Assembly: GCF_003065405.1 (NCBI RefSeq)
Contig: NZ_CP026947.1
Coordinates: 1,984,001-2,048,000 of the forward strand
Direction of reading: 5' to 3'
From: Corynebacterium yudongzhengii
Lineage (GTDB): Bacteria; Actinomycetota; Actinomycetes; Mycobacteriales; Mycobacteriaceae
Length of the DNA: 64,000 nucleotides
Numbering within the stretch: position 1 is the stretch's first letter; each line of letters opens with the position of its first letter. Below are positions 46,901-55,382 of the stretch, in pieces. Made by a program: the position numbers and the translations under genes. Below the pieces are notes generated by a model, which made no database searches, was not told the origin of the DNA, and was given only the letters and a program-made list of their open reading frames with translations.

Positions 46901-49845
46901 CCTCCGGCGGCCAGGCGCGTCAGGGCGGTCATCGCCTCTTCGGCATCCTCACGGCTGACCTGCGGGATCGCGCCGTGCGCCTGGGGATCCGCGGTGAAGC
47001 GCAGGGTGATCTCGCCGCCGGATTCCGGAACCGCGACGGTGAGATACGCCGCATCCTGTCCGGCGGATTCCAGGTGTGCCCCGCGGGTGAGAAGCTCCGG
47101 CACGGGGTTGCGCTGCTGTCGGCCCGCCCACTCGATCAACGGGCATGCGCGCAGCGTCGCGCAGAGATCCTCGGTGTCTTCTGCCACCGGCGCGCCGGCG
47201 TCTTCCAGCCGCCGGGCCGAGGCGGCGCAGAAGCGCTCGAGGAGGTCGGCGACGGGCTCGTCGACACGCGTGATCCCGCTGACCGCGGCTGGGCCGGGGA
47301 TGATGCACACCTTGTCCGCGTCTCGGCCGTAGACCTCGTCGTGGGCCTGCCAGAGGGAATCGGAGCGGAACCACCGGCGCACGGAGCCGTCGACCACCGG
47401 CACGAAGTTCACGGGCTTACCCGGCACGCGGCAGTGCCGGATGAACCACTGCTGATCGGGCACGCTGAGGTAGGCGCTTGCCGCCTGCGGGTAGAGCTCA
47501 CACAGCGTATCGACGGCCCTACGCGGCGAGTCCAGATCGAAGTCGGTGGCGGTGATCGCCCCGTGATCGGCCGGGTGCAGGCGCGCCTCGGCGCGGGCGA
47601 GCATGCCCTCGAAACGCGAGCGCCACGTCGGGTCCACCCAGCCACGGTGATCGGGGCCGGAGAGTTCCAGAAAGCGCAGGAGCCAGTCGCGGTAGGTCAT
47701 CTCCGCAAGCTCGCCGAAATAGGGCTTGCAGGTGGCGTTCAGCGCAGCGATGACCTCGTCGCGACGCTTGGCGACGGCCTCATCATCGCTCGCCAGCTCA
47801 TCGAGCAAGCGGCCTGCCCGCGCGAAAGAGTTATCGATTTCATGGATGTCCGCGTCCAGCTGGGAACGCCCGGAGGCGATCCCGCCGGCCGCCCCGCCCG
47901 CCGGGACCCAGGCGTCGGTGCCGCTCTGGGCGACGAGCGCCTCCTTCACCGCCACCGAGGCCGTCGATTCGCGGGTGGCCATCGCTGCGGTGCCGATGAG
48001 AATGCCGTCGACCGGCATGTCGATCAGCCCGTATGCGCGCGCCCAGCTACCGGTGAGGTAGTCGGCGGCGATCTCCGGGGTGGACATGCCCCCGCCGACG
48101 ACGAGCACGGCGTTGTCGCGCTGGCGGATCTCGTCATAGGTGGCGAGCAACAGATCGTCCAGGCTCTCCCAGGAATGATGCCCGCCGGCGACGCCGCCTT
48201 CGACCTGGATGATGATCTGGGTCTGCGAGCCGGCCTCGCGCAGGGCGTCGGCGATCGCGAGCACCTGGCGGATCTGCTTGATCGCGCCGGGCTTGAACGC
48301 GACATAGGGCAGGGCCTGCTCGCGCAAGGTGGTCACCAGCTCGACGGCCTCGTCGACATCGGGTACGCCGGCGGAGATGACCACGCCGTCGAGAGGCGCT
48401 CCCGCCGCGCGGGTCTTGGGCACCCACTTCGCGGTGCCGAAATGCATGCCCCACAGGTAAGGATCGAGGAACATCGCGTTGAACTGGGCGGCCCGCCCGG
48501 GCTGCAGAAGCTCGGCCAGCTTCGCGATATGCCGATCGAAAATCTCCTCCGTCACCTGCCCACCGCCGGCCAGTTCCGCCCAGTGCCCGGCGTTCGCCGC
48601 GGCGGCGACGATCTCTGGATCCACCGTCGACGGCGTCATCCCCGCCAGCAGCATGGGGCTGCGCCCGGTCAGGCGGGTAAAGGCGGTCTCGATGCGCCGC
48701 TCGCCGTTCTTCTCGACGAGCCGCGGCGCGAACTCCCGGTACGGCCGCGGGCGCTGCGGCGCCATCCCGGTATCGAACAGTTGCGCTTGGCCCTCCGGGG
48801 TGCCGACGGCCAACACCCCGATCCCCTGCCCGCGCAGGTTCTCGCGGATGAGGCTGGCCACGCCGGTATCGGGGCCGATCTCGAAGACCCAGTCGGCCTC
48901 GGCGCGGGTGATGGCTTCGAGCTCTGCCGGCCAGTCGACGGGGGTGGTCATGACGGCCTCGGCGAGCCGGCGCGCCCGCGTGGTCTCGAGGTCGCACTGC
49001 TTTGCCCAGCTAACGACCTGCTCCACCGCCTCGGCGAGTAACGGGTGGTGGAAGCCGGCGCGGATGGCCAGCGGGGTGATCTCCGGGTCGAACGCGGTGC
49101 CGCCGCGCACGACTCCGCCGATCTCCTTCTTCTCGACCTCCGCCTGCGTGTGCAGATCCCGCGTCAACGCCTCAAGGTCCTGCGGGCGGCCCACCACGAC
49201 GAACGTCTCGCGCGCATTGCGCAGCCCGATGACCGGCCGCTGCGTATCAGCGACGTCGAGGGCGGAGAGCGCGGCGTCGAGGCGCTCGCGGGTGATGCCG
49301 GCGATGACCAGCATGGGGGAGGCGGTGGCGTCGTTAAGCAAGCCGTGGGTGCGTACGCCGCGCTCCATGGCGGCGCCGATGAGCTGGGCGAGGGCGAGGA
49401 TCTCGGCGGCAGCGTCGGGATCGCGGAGGTACTCAACGCCGAGGCGGCCCTGCGAGTGCCCAACCGCGGCGACGGCGTCCGACAGGTTCAGGCCCTGGCG
49501 TTCGAGGGAGGCGCAGGTGGCGATCTGCGCGGTGAGGATGCCCGGCACCGAGATCGCCGGGGCGACGGTGTCGATGGGCGTGTGCTCGTCGCGGGCGTAG
49601 GACTCGGCGAGCCCTAGGGGGTCGAAGCCATGCGGGCGCAGGCCGGCGAGCTCGGTGGAGACGCCGGCGAGCAGTTCTGCGGCCTGGGTGAGATGCCGCG
49701 TGACGACGTGCCCGCACCCCGCCGCGACGGCATCAGCGAGGGCTGGGCGCCAGTCGAAGCCCTGGCCAGCGAAGCTCACCGCGAATCGTGCGGGCGGCGC
49801 ACCAAGGGTGGACGGGTCGAACCGGGAGATCAGGCGGTGGGTCAC
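40912..49845 (-). CDS. fas: Type I multidomain fatty acid synthase
   Basis: A giant synthase of 2977 residues, typical of actinobacterial FAS-I. Domains in order with motif positions: acetyltransferase (GHSQG, Ser near 131), enoyl reductase (LLAGMTPSTVDPEI near 395), dehydratase (MaoC-like, GDRNPIHVND near 1165), malonyl/palmitoyl transferase (GHSVGEYNALAA near 1380), carrier domain (EGVSSRRNQLL, pantetheinylated Ser near 1746), ketoreductase (VTGGSPHSIAASV near 2035) and ketosynthase (Cys near 2624 in VAACATAAVS; His in KHDTSTNAND and TGHAKGGAAAF). No transferase domain for pantetheine is appended; AcpS supplies it. Start GTG 49845 chosen for AGGAG ten bases upstream. Confidence 0.97.
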   Translation of the reverse strand: MTHRLISRFDPSTLGAPPARFAVSFAGQGFDWRPALADAVAAGCGHVVTRHLTQAAELLAGVSTELAGLRPHGFDPLGLAESYARDEHTPIDTVAPAISVPGILTAQIATCASLERQGLNLSDAVAAVGHSQGRLGVEYLRDPDAAAEILALAQLIGAAMERGVRTHGLLNDATASPMLVIAGITRERLDAALSALDVADTQRPVIGLRNARETFVVVGRPQDLEALTRDLHTQAEVEKKEIGGVVRGGTAFDPEITPLAIRAGFHHPLLAEAVEQVVSWAKQCDLETTRARRLAEAVMTTPVDWPAELEAITRAEADWVFEIGPDTGVASLIRENLRGQGIGVLAVGTPEGQAQLFDTGMAPQRPRPYREFAPRLVEKNGERRIETAFTRLTGRSPMLLAGMTPSTVDPEIVAAAANAGHWAELAGGGQVTEEIFDRHIAKLAELLQPGRAAQFNAMFLDPYLWGMHFGTAKWVPKTRAAGAPLDGVVISAGVPDVDEAVELVTTLREQALPYVAFKPGAIKQIRQVLAIADALREAGSQTQIIIQVEGGVAGGHHSWESLDDLLLATYDEIRQRDNAVLVVGGGMSTPEIAADYLTGSWARAYGLIDMPVDGILIGTAAMATRESTASVAVKEALVAQSGTDAWVPAGGAAGGIASGRSQLDADIHEIDNSFARAGRLLDELASDDEAVAKRRDEVIAALNATCKPYFGELAEMTYRDWLLRFLELSGPDHRGWVDPTWRSRFEGMLARAEARLHPADHGAITATDFDLDSPRRAVDTLCELYPQAASAYLSVPDQQWFIRHCRVPGKPVNFVPVVDGSVRRWFRSDSLWQAHDEVYGRDADKVCIIPGPAAVSGITRVDEPVADLLERFCAASARRLEDAGAPVAEDTEDLCATLRACPLIEWAGRQQRNPVPELLTRGAHLESAGQDAAYLTVAVPESGGEITLRFTADPQAHGAIPQVSREDAEEAMTALTRLAAGGELAEIDGGVARSHTALSEADFAAYHSVTAGYLPPASPVTGVRTAPDVLVGKAWPAIFSAVAHAEIPGRPGQKVVEGMLNLVHLSHRIELTGEITPGKLDITAEATEVSDTPAGRVVEVIATIRGENAQARLQERFAIRGRTGHASLPAAEAGKGGVDKPISLRQRLELYAPETMQPFAVVTGDRNPIHVNDAAAQLAGLDGGVIVHGMWTSALAEIVAAAGSTRPEVRTAPREIVEFAAEMQAPILPGAKLEITVERTGVDTRPGRGEIRRVTVTADGAIALVGTATMAAERVFYGFPGQGIQSPGMGMDAYQASPAAREIWDRADAHTRNKLGFSILHIVRENPSEVLVDGERYTHPDGVLYLTQFTQVAMATLGCAQIAEMDEAGVLNRPAFFAGHSVGEYNALAAYAQVLSLEAVVEIVYRRGLTMHHLVERDERGVSNYGLAALRPYKMGMTEDEVAGFVARIGQASGEFVEIVNFNIRGRQYAVAGTRRGLNALGQAAEERAPGAKALVPIPGIDVPFHSSKLIGGVDEFRRHLDELIPEEIDLEVLEGAYLPNLVARPFELTEDFVRSIAKVVDSPVITEILADLDAQRREPARLGRTLLIELLAWQFTSPVRWIETQDRMLKQLDVDAFIEVGVGASPTLANMLGQTLNLPAYADTQIAVYNVERDRAVVFAEDEITVDADSTDAGSTDTEPPEPAAAQEAPAPAPVASAPVATERPDDREFTPADATAMLIALWTKLRPDQIGATDTIETLVEGVSSRRNQLLLDLGNEFGLGTIDGAADAAFEELKTTVTRMARGYHAFGPVLQTSVNDALRRLTGPAGKKPSYVAERVAEHWQLGEGWADHITAALVIGAREGSSLRGGELATLHPLSPTNAAELNGLIDDAVTTTAATFGVTVTPGSAASARGDVVDSAALNDYAETVTGDKGVLAEMARGILSQLGLNQPPTQDAGDSDAAEVVELVAKELGTDWVRKVAGRFDADKAVLFDDRWASAREDISRVALGELAADEVDVTGAGVEAAAQARYFGLDGLADQAEDTKALEFAEDIAVVTGGSPHSIAASVIARLLHEGASVIATTSRLDHERLEFYKDLYARSARGGASLRVVPANLSSFSDLDQLVEWIGSTQTETVGAQTVVVKPAMKPTLLFPFAAPRVMGTLDDAGAQAESEMRLLLWSVERLIAGLSRLGSDTHIGSRLHVVLPGSPNRGRFGGDGAYGEAKAALDALVERWNAEAAWAKRTSLVHALIGWVRGTGLMGGNDPLVAAVEEAGVRTFSTEEMAERLVGQAACSVREAAAQAPVVADFTGGLGQADIRLNELAAQAEEDEKAEIKAPRTLSALPNTRSALPVAEPEFSGVTQRLQDMVVAVGIGELGPYGTARTRFEAELTGTLSSAGVIELAWQMGLIHAEDGVLVDAEGTEIAEEDVYARYHDEVLARCGIREFDDEVGSVGQLAPELTTIYLDKELSFRVDNAEQARSYVDSDPERTTAREVDGEWTVTRAAGSPVRVPRRVAMSRFVGGQIPAGFDPAVYGIPADMLESLDRVAVWNLIVTVEAFLAAGFSPAELLAAVHPARVSSTMGTGMGGTGSLRALYVERLLAEPRANDILQEALPNVVAAHVMQSYVGGYGQMVHPVAACATAAVSVEEGMDKIRLGKADVVVAGGIDDLSLEGITGFGDMNATANSAALEAKGIEHRYFSRANDRRRAGFVESEGGGTVLLMRGSLAYELGMPVAGVIAFAESFADGAHTSIPAPGLGALSAARGGEDSRLARALGAHGVSPDEVRVLSKHDTSTNANDPNESDLHQRIATALGRSAGNPLYVISQKTLTGHAKGGAAAFQLSGLSQVLRTGVIPANRSLDCVDDALSADGFMVWPRRPLALHGELAPKAGLVTSLGFGHVSALIALVHPAAFAAAVAAEHGEAAARRWQERAQARKRAGLARLERAIFAGESLYERPVERNLGAGKVKEREAEVLLDDTARLIDGRLRPSR

Positions 49846-49906
49846 AGCGTTGCTACTCCTGTCATAGGCGTCGTTTTGCTCACCAAATGATGCCACAAAA
49901 TCATGA

Positions 49907-49953
49907 GGAAACCGTCATCTTTTGCTGTGTAATCTACACCCGTTTGGGTTTCC
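49907..49953. promoter_or_regulatory. Control region of fas with a long-spaced inverted repeat
   Basis: GGAAACC (49907-49913) and GGTTTCC (49947-49953) are inverted copies in the fas upstream region. They are possible binding sites for the fasR product; I do not remember the operator consensus well enough to match it. Confidence 0.25.
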
Positions 49954-50031
49954 TTCCCCGTTTTCGCTGCTGAGAGTGACCCATTGCATACTTATTGGTG
50001 GCGGGTGTGGCCGAAAAAGGGCATAAAAAAG

Positions 50032-50113
50032 TGCGCCCGGTGGGACTTGAACCCACACGTCCGAAGACACTGGAACCTAAATCCAGCGCGTCTGCCAGTT
50101 CCGCCACGGGCGC
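50032..50113 (-). tRNA. tRNA-Leu (anticodon TAG)
   Basis: On the minus strand the acceptor GCGCCCG/CGGGCGC, the anticodon arm CTGGA-TTTAGGT-TCCAG and the T-arm GTGGG-TTCAAGT-CCCAC fold normally. The variable arm is long, as expected for leucine. Discriminator A; a T-rich stretch follows the 3' end. Confidence 0.93.
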
Positions 50114-50207
50114 CGAAACGCTAACCATCGTATCGCCCCCAGGGCCGAAACCCCGCATCCGCACCCCGTCTACTACTTTTGACTGATCACGACTACGATC
50201 GGAGGCT

Positions 50208-50624
50208 GTGAAGGACGCAGAGAAAAGCGAGGACAAGACGCGTGATCGCGTGCCTATTAAGGCATGGCACGTGGTCTTTCTCGTCGTCGTTGTCCTCGCC
50301 TGCCTCGGGCTCGCCTGGTGGCAGTGGACTCGTTTCCAGTCCGGCACCGGCACGTTCCAGAACCTGGGCTACGCACTGCAGTGGCCCCTCTTCGGTGCGT
50401 TCGCCGTCTACGCCTACCGGATGGGCGTGAAGTACGAGAACGAGGCCCGAGCCGCCGAGCGAGACGCCGACGACCCGGACTTCCTCTACCAGGCCGACCT
50501 GGAGGAATTCGGTGACTCGGTCACCGAGATCGACGAAGACTTCCTGCCGGAGCGCCCGCAGATGGACGTCGAGACCTTCAACGAAATCAACACCCCCCGT
50601 CGCGGCCACAGCTCCCGCGATTAA
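50208..50624 (+). CDS. Conserved actinobacterial membrane protein, unknown function
   Basis: A 138-residue protein: a charged N-terminus (KDAEKSEDKTRDR), two membrane helices near residues 20-40 (VVFLVVVVLACLGLAWW) and 52-70 (LGYALQWPLFGAFAVYAY), and an acidic C-terminal half with DDPDFLYQADLEEFGD. GTG at 50208 with GATCGGAGG upstream. It precedes the DUF3817 gene by 27 bp, an arrangement also seen in mycobacteria next to rdgB. Function is unknown. Confidence 0.8.
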   Translation: MKDAEKSEDKTRDRVPIKAWHVVFLVVVVLACLGLAWWQWTRFQSGTGTFQNLGYALQWPLFGAFAVYAYRMGVKYENEARAAERDADDPDFLYQADLEEFGDSVTEIDEDFLPERPQMDVETFNEINTPRRGHSSRD

Positions 50625-50651
50625 AACCCGACCATTTCCGAAGGACTACGC

Positions 50652-51035
50652 ATGCCCACTCCCCCGACTGATACCAGCAGCAGCACGCACCGCGTCCACC
50701 CGGAGCGCAAACGCCGCGTGCGCCCGGCGCTGAGGTTCTTCTCTATCGCCGCCTGGATCACCGGCGGGATGCTCATCGCGCTGGTCATCCGCATGATCCT
50801 GGAATACCTCGTAGGCGTCGACATCCCCGACTGGGCGACCGTCATCGCCATCGGCCACGGCTGGGCGTATCTGGCGTTCGTGATCGCCACGATCAACCTG
50901 GGTCTCAAGGCCCGCTGGAAGCCCGCGACCTGGGTGGTCACGGCGATCTCCGGGGTGGTGCCCTTCCTCAGCTTCTTCGTTGAGGCGGCCCGGCGCCGGG
51001 AGGTCATCAAGAAGTTCCAGCTTCAGGAACCCTAA
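50652..51035 (+). CDS. DUF3817 membrane protein
   Basis: A 127-residue protein with a basic N-terminus and three helices (FFSIAAWITGGMLIALVIRMILEYLV, VIAIGHGWAYLAFVIATINLGL and WVVTAISGVVPFLSFFVE), the DUF3817 pattern; the IGHGW motif is conserved. Function is unknown. The stop overlaps the stop of the convergent rdgB gene by three bases. Confidence 0.85.
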   Translation: MPTPPTDTSSSTHRVHPERKRRVRPALRFFSIAAWITGGMLIALVIRMILEYLVGVDIPDWATVIAIGHGWAYLAFVIATINLGLKARWKPATWVVTAISGVVPFLSFFVEAARRREVIKKFQLQEP

Positions 51036-51655
51036 GCGCTGGCTAGCTCGGCGATCGCTGCCACCAGACCACCCAACGCCTTCCCGCGATGCGAGAGGGC
51101 GTCTTTGTCTGCCAAGCTCAGCTGCGCGGAGCTGCGGCCCGCGCCGCCCGGGGCGTCTTCTTCGGCCGGCACGAACAGCGGGTCGTAGCCAAAGCCGTTC
51201 TCGCCGACTTCCTCACGCAACAGGCGGCCTTCCCACCGCCCCTCGGAGACCCGCTCGGTACCGTCCGGGGTGACCAGCGCGCACACGGAGACGAACGCGA
51301 CGGCGCGACGCTCATCGGGCACATCGGCCATCTGGGCGAGCAGCAGGTCATTGTTGGCCTGATCATCGCCGTGCGTGCCGGACCAGCGCGCGGACAGCAC
51401 CCCCGGCATGCCGCCGAGCTCCTCGACTGCGAGACCGGAGTCATCCGCCACGGTCGCCAAGCCGGTGGCTTGGGCCCCGGCGCGGGCCTTGATCAGTGCG
51501 TTGTCAGCGAAGGTGCGGCCGTACTCGACGGGCTCTTCGTAGGCTTCGACCTCGCGCAAGGAGACGAGCTCGACACCCTGAACCCCCGCGGCGGCGAGGA
51601 TGCGCTCCAGCTCGGCGAGCTTTTTGGGATTATTCGACGCGACGAGCAGCTGCAC
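51032..51655 (-). CDS. rdgB: XTP/dITP diphosphatase (non-canonical purine NTP pyrophosphatase)
   Basis: A 207-residue Ham1-family enzyme that removes dITP, dXTP and related damaged nucleotides. N-terminal LLVASNNPKKLAELERIL, then TFADNALIKARAGAQATGLATVADDSGLAVEELGGMPGVLSARWSG, GNGFGYDPLFVP-type segment (ENGFGYDPLFVPAEED) and SHRGKAL near the end, all catalytic or substrate motifs. The GTG at 51655 begins four bases after the rph stop and has GGAGGG nine bases upstream; upstream in-frame residues overlap rph. Confidence 0.95.
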   Translation of the reverse strand: MQLLVASNNPKKLAELERILAAAGVQGVELVSLREVEAYEEPVEYGRTFADNALIKARAGAQATGLATVADDSGLAVEELGGMPGVLSARWSGTHGDDQANNDLLLAQMADVPDERRAVAFVSVCALVTPDGTERVSEGRWEGRLLREEVGENGFGYDPLFVPAEEDAPGGAGRSSAQLSLADKDALSHRGKALGGLVAAIAELASA

Positions 51656-51659
51656 AGGC

Positions 51660-52388
<729 letters not shown>

Positions 52389-52436
52389 GCGATCCAGCGT
52401 AGACCACGGCGGCGACGCGCTGGAGCGTGGTGGTGC

Positions 52437-52466
52437 TTTGGTTTGTTTTGGTTTGCTTTGGTTTGT
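52437..52466. repeat. Three tandem 10-bp units (TTTGGTTTGY)
   Basis: TTTGGTTTGT, TTTGGTTTGC and TTTGGTTTGT stand head to tail 48 bp upstream of rph, within its likely promoter region. The T/G-only composition contrasts with the GC-rich surroundings. Confidence 0.75.
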
Positions 52467-52468
52467 CG

Positions 52469-52570
52469 GGTCCGGCGGGGCGTCTGTGACGCCTGTGCTC
52501 ATGGTGCGCTTGCGCTGGCCGGGCCCGGCGGGCATCCGCGATACCTGCGCCCATGGTGTGCTTGCGCTGG
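52469..52570. repeat. Direct duplication of about 50 bp
   Basis: Segments 52469-52518 and 52521-52570 are similar; both contain CATGGTGYGCTTGCGCTGG at their right end, and the left parts align with scattered changes. The second copy runs straight into palindromic repeat C1, so the first may be a remnant of another repeat flank. Confidence 0.6.
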
Positions 52571-52654
52571 TCGAAAGGAGGTGCACAGAAACGAGTTCCG
52601 CAGGGTCGAAAGGACGCTTCCTTTCGACCGCCCCCTTTCGACAAGCGCTAACGC
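52564..52654. repeat. Nested palindromic intergenic repeat, copy C1
   Basis: The outer arms TGGTCGAAAGGAGG and CCCCTTTCGACAAGCG enclose a perfect inner hairpin GGTCGAAAGGA-CGCT-TCCTTTCGACC. It ends GCGCTAACGC. With copy C2 it fills much of the 636-bp gap between the MBL gene and rph; no protein gene is seen in that gap. Confidence 0.8.
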
Positions 52655-52793
52655 TCCTTGGACGCATGGTCAGTCCGCTTATGCAAGACCACGATGCCGC
52701 TATCCCATCAGTCCCGCATGCCCCGTCAACCTCACTCTTCACCTCGGCAGCCCCGACAGGAGACACCCGCAGCACCCACGCCCATAACGCGAT

Positions 52794-52885
52794 TACGCTG
52801 GTCGAAAGGAGGCGCACAGAAACGAGTCCCACGGGGTCGAAAGGACGCTTCCTTTCGACCGGCTCCTTTCGACAAGCGCTAGCGC
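52794..52885. repeat. Nested palindromic intergenic repeat, copy C2
   Basis: Nearly identical to C1 (about 90 percent by eye) and in the same orientation, 140 bp away, with the same perfect 11-bp inner hairpin, outer arms TGGTCGAAAGGAGG/GCTCCTTTCGACAAGCG and terminal GCGCTAGCGC. Confidence 0.8.
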
Positions 52886-52957
52886 ATCACCCACCAGCAC
52901 CGCCAAACACCATCCCAATCGCTACCGCATCATGCGTCGACGTGCCAAAACGCCGCA

Positions 52958-53014
52958 CCGAACGCACCCGAACGCCCCGAACGCACCCGAACGCCCCGAA
53001 CGCCCCCAAACGCA
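52958..53014. repeat. Tandem 19-bp repeats, GC-rich
   Basis: CCGAACGCACCCGAACGCC occurs twice in perfect tandem (52958-52976, 52977-52995), followed by a degenerate third unit to 53014. Each unit is itself nearly a doubled CCGAACGC. It lies just beyond the stop of the leftward MBL gene. Confidence 0.75.
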
Positions 53015-53024
53015 ACCCAGAAAC

Positions 53025-53789
53025 CTAAATCTCAAACTCCATCCCAGCCTCGCCGACGATGATCTCGCCGTCGAATTCTGCGCGCGCCGCCTCTAGCGTG
53101 GCTTCTTTATCGGCCCAGGGCTGGATGTGCACGAGCACGAGGGTGCCCACGCCGGCTTCGCGGGCGGCGCGTCCGCAGTCGCCGCCGGACATATGCATGC
53201 CGATCGGCTTGTCATTACCGTCGGGTCCCCAGCCGGCTTCGCAGAAGAAGTAATCGACTCCGCGGGCAGCCTCGATGAGGTTCTCGGTGTAGGCGGTATC
53301 GCCCGAGTAGCACAGACTCGACCCGGTGGCGGTGTGCTCGACGCGGAAGGCGTAGGCCTCGACGGGGTGGTCGACCTCGTAGGGGGTGAAGTTCAACTTC
53401 CCGAGGATCTCCGTCTGCCCATGCCTCCACGGGGCGAAGGCGAGGGTGTCGGAAAAGTCGTCGACCTCGTCGCCGTTGGCGGACAAGCGCCCTAAGTGCA
53501 CCGGCGTGCGCTCAGGCCCGAAGCAGAGGTTGCGGCCCTTGGCGGCCAACTCCGGGTGGAAGCGGCGCCAGACTAACAGCGAGGGCAAATCCAGGCAGTG
53601 GTCGGCGTGGAGGTGGGTGAACACGACGTCGGCCTCGGAGGGGTTCGCCAGCTCTTGCAGGGGCGCGAAGGTACCCGGTCCCAGATCCATGACCACCGCC
53701 GGCGCGTTGTCGACGGTGATCAGGTATCCAGACGCCGCGTTGCCGGGCGCGGCCACCGACCCCGAGCAGCCCAGAATAGTTAGCTCCAT
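53025..53789 (-). CDS. MBL-fold metal-dependent hydrolase (Rv1339-like)
   Basis: A 254-residue metallo-beta-lactamase-fold protein. The metal motif THLHADHCLDL lies near residue 58, with LCYSGDTAYTENLIEAA and MHMSGGDCGRAAREAG supplying later ligands. Similar mycobacterial proteins (Rv1339) hydrolyse cyclic nucleotides; RNase Z-like activity is another possibility. The ATG at 53789 starts MELTILGCSGSV, the conserved first strand. It sits between murI (38 bp) and rph, as in mycobacteria. Confidence 0.88.
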   Translation of the reverse strand: MELTILGCSGSVAAPGNAASGYLITVDNAPAVVMDLGPGTFAPLQELANPSEADVVFTHLHADHCLDLPSLLVWRRFHPELAAKGRNLCFGPERTPVHLGRLSANGDEVDDFSDTLAFAPWRHGQTEILGKLNFTPYEVDHPVEAYAFRVEHTATGSSLCYSGDTAYTENLIEAARGVDYFFCEAGWGPDGNDKPIGMHMSGGDCGRAAREAGVGTLVLVHIQPWADKEATLEAARAEFDGEIIVGEAGMEFEI

Positions 53790-53826
53790 GCTGTTACTGT
53801 GCCACGGATTGGCGCGGTTATCACGC

Positions 53827-54657
53827 TCATTCATGCGGTTCCGGGGCGATTCCGGTGATCTGGGGTCCGAGGAAGCGTTCCGCCAGCCGGGCAAAGGTTT
53901 CCGGATCCCCAGTGGATTCGAACACGCGCTTTGGCACTGCGTCGGGTTCTGCCTCGTGCAGCATGTCGGTGCGGGTCAAGACGCTGAGGACTTCCTTGGC
54001 GGTCTCCTCGGCAGAGGAGACGAGGGTGACGCCGTCGCCCATCGCCAGCTGGATGACACCGGAAAGCAGCGGGTAGTGCGTGCAGCCGAGCACGAGCGTA
54101 TCGACGCCCGCCGCCTGCAGCGGGGCCAGGTAGGCCTCGGCAGCACCCAGGATCTGGCGTCCGGAGGTAATACCGCGCTCGACGAAGTCAACGAACGACG
54201 GGCACGCCGCCGCGGTGACCTCGACGGAGGGGTTGAGGGAGAACAGGTCCTGATACGCCCCGGAGTTGATCGTGCCGATGGTGCCGATCACCCCGACGCG
54301 CCCGTTGCGGGTGGTCGCCATGGCGCGTTTCACTGCGGGCCGAATGACTTCGACGACGGGGACGTCGTAACGTTCCCGGGCGTCGTGCAGGAACGCGGCG
54401 GTGGCTGTGTTACAGGCAATGACCAGCATCTTGCAGCCACGTTCGACGAGATCGTCGGCGATGCGCATGGCGTGGGCGCGGACGTCGGCAATTTTCTGCG
54501 GGCCGTAAGGGCCGTTTTTGGTATCGCCAACGTAGATGATCGACTCGTGCGGCAGCTGGTCGATGATGGTGCGCGCCACCGTCAACCCGCCGACCCCGGA
54601 ATCGAAGATGCCGATCGGGCTGTCGGCATGAACCTTTAAAGCTTCCTCATCACTCAC
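53827..54657 (-). CDS. murI: Glutamate racemase
   Basis: A 276-residue enzyme supplying D-glutamate for peptidoglycan. The two catalytic cysteines are in [11 protein letters not shown] and [24 protein letters not shown] at the N-terminus and [13 protein letters not shown] are also conserved. Length is normal. Eleven bases separate it from the rhomboid gene upstream, so they share a message. Confidence 0.95.
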   Translation of the reverse strand: MSDEEALKVHADSPIGIFDSGVGGLTVARTIIDQLPHESIIYVGDTKNGPYGPQKIADVRAHAMRIADDLVERGCKMLVIACNTATAAFLHDARERYDVPVVEVIRPAVKRAMATTRNGRVGVIGTIGTINSGAYQDLFSLNPSVEVTAAACPSFVDFVERGITSGRQILGAAEAYLAPLQAAGVDTLVLGCTHYPLLSGVIQLAMGDGVTLVSSAEETAKEVLSVLTRTDMLHEAEPDAVPKRVFESTGDPETFARLAERFLGPQITGIAPEPHE

Positions 54658-54668
54658 GGTGGTTCATG

Positions 54669-55379
54669 CTAGGCGTTGCGGCGCCCCACCAGCTTCGGCG
54701 GGTCGTCCGAGGTGATCATCATGCCCGCCAGAATGCCGCCAATCGCGCCGAACAGGTGGCCCTGCCAGGACATGCCGGGAGTACCCGGCAGCAGGCCCCA
54801 CACGAGCCCGGAGTAGAAGAAACCGAGGACGAGCCCGAGCAGGATCTGGCGGAACGAGCGGTTGAAGATACCGCGTACGAGCAGATACGCCAGCCAGCCA
54901 TACACCAGGCTGGAGGCGCCGATGTGGTTGGTGCCCACGCCGCCGAACAGCCACGTGCCCACACCGGCGACGAGCACCACGATCGCGGTGACCTCCCAGA
55001 ACGCCCTGCGGCCGGAGAAACCGACCAGGAAGGCGAACACGGCGCCGGGCACGGTGTTGGAGATCAAGTGCTCGAAGCTGGCGTGCAGAAGCGGAGCGGT
55101 CACGATCCCCCACAGCGAGGAGGTATCCATCGGGCGGATGCCGAAGGCCAGAAGCCCGCCGTCGAAGAACACGAGGTTGATGATGTGGACCGCCCAGATC
55201 ACCACCACGAAGCCGATGCTGTAGCGCAGCGCGCCCGACAGCCCGCCGCCGCGGCGGTGACGCTGCGGCTGCGGGGCCCGGCCGCGCTGGGTGGCCACGG
55301 GCGCACCCGAACCGTAGTTACCCGCGGTGCCGAAGCCAGGTGAGGTACTCCGGTACCGGGAGGGATCAGAGTAAGTCAT
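54669..55379 (-). CDS. Rhomboid-family intramembrane serine protease
   Basis: A 236-residue membrane protein. After a disordered N-terminus of about 45 residues (Ser, Gly, Arg, Gln-rich) come six helices. The catalytic Ser lies in HIGASSLVYGWLAYL and the His in WQGHLFGAIGGILAGMM; LLHASFEHLISNTVP matches the conserved HxxxN region. Substrates are unknown. It lies between DUF2017 and murI, in the mycobacterial order. Confidence 0.9.
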   Translation of the reverse strand: MTYSDPSRYRSTSPGFGTAGNYGSGAPVATQRGRAPQPQRHRRGGGLSGALRYSIGFVVVIWAVHIINLVFFDGGLLAFGIRPMDTSSLWGIVTAPLLHASFEHLISNTVPGAVFAFLVGFSGRRAFWEVTAIVVLVAGVGTWLFGGVGTNHIGASSLVYGWLAYLLVRGIFNRSFRQILLGLVLGFFYSGLVWGLLPGTPGMSWQGHLFGAIGGILAGMMITSDDPPKLVGRRNA

Positions 55380-55382
55380 AAA

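Noticed and set aside
44275..49041. A 1588-codon open frame on the plus strand opposite fas
   Set aside because: It is antisense to the clearly real FAS-I, has biased Arg/Gly/Ala/Asp-rich composition and no recognisable domain. Long antisense frames are common opposite high-GC genes with strong third-position bias.
50000..50030. Terminator hairpin of tRNA-Leu
   Set aside because: Only a T-rich stretch is seen on the minus strand; no stable stem precedes it.
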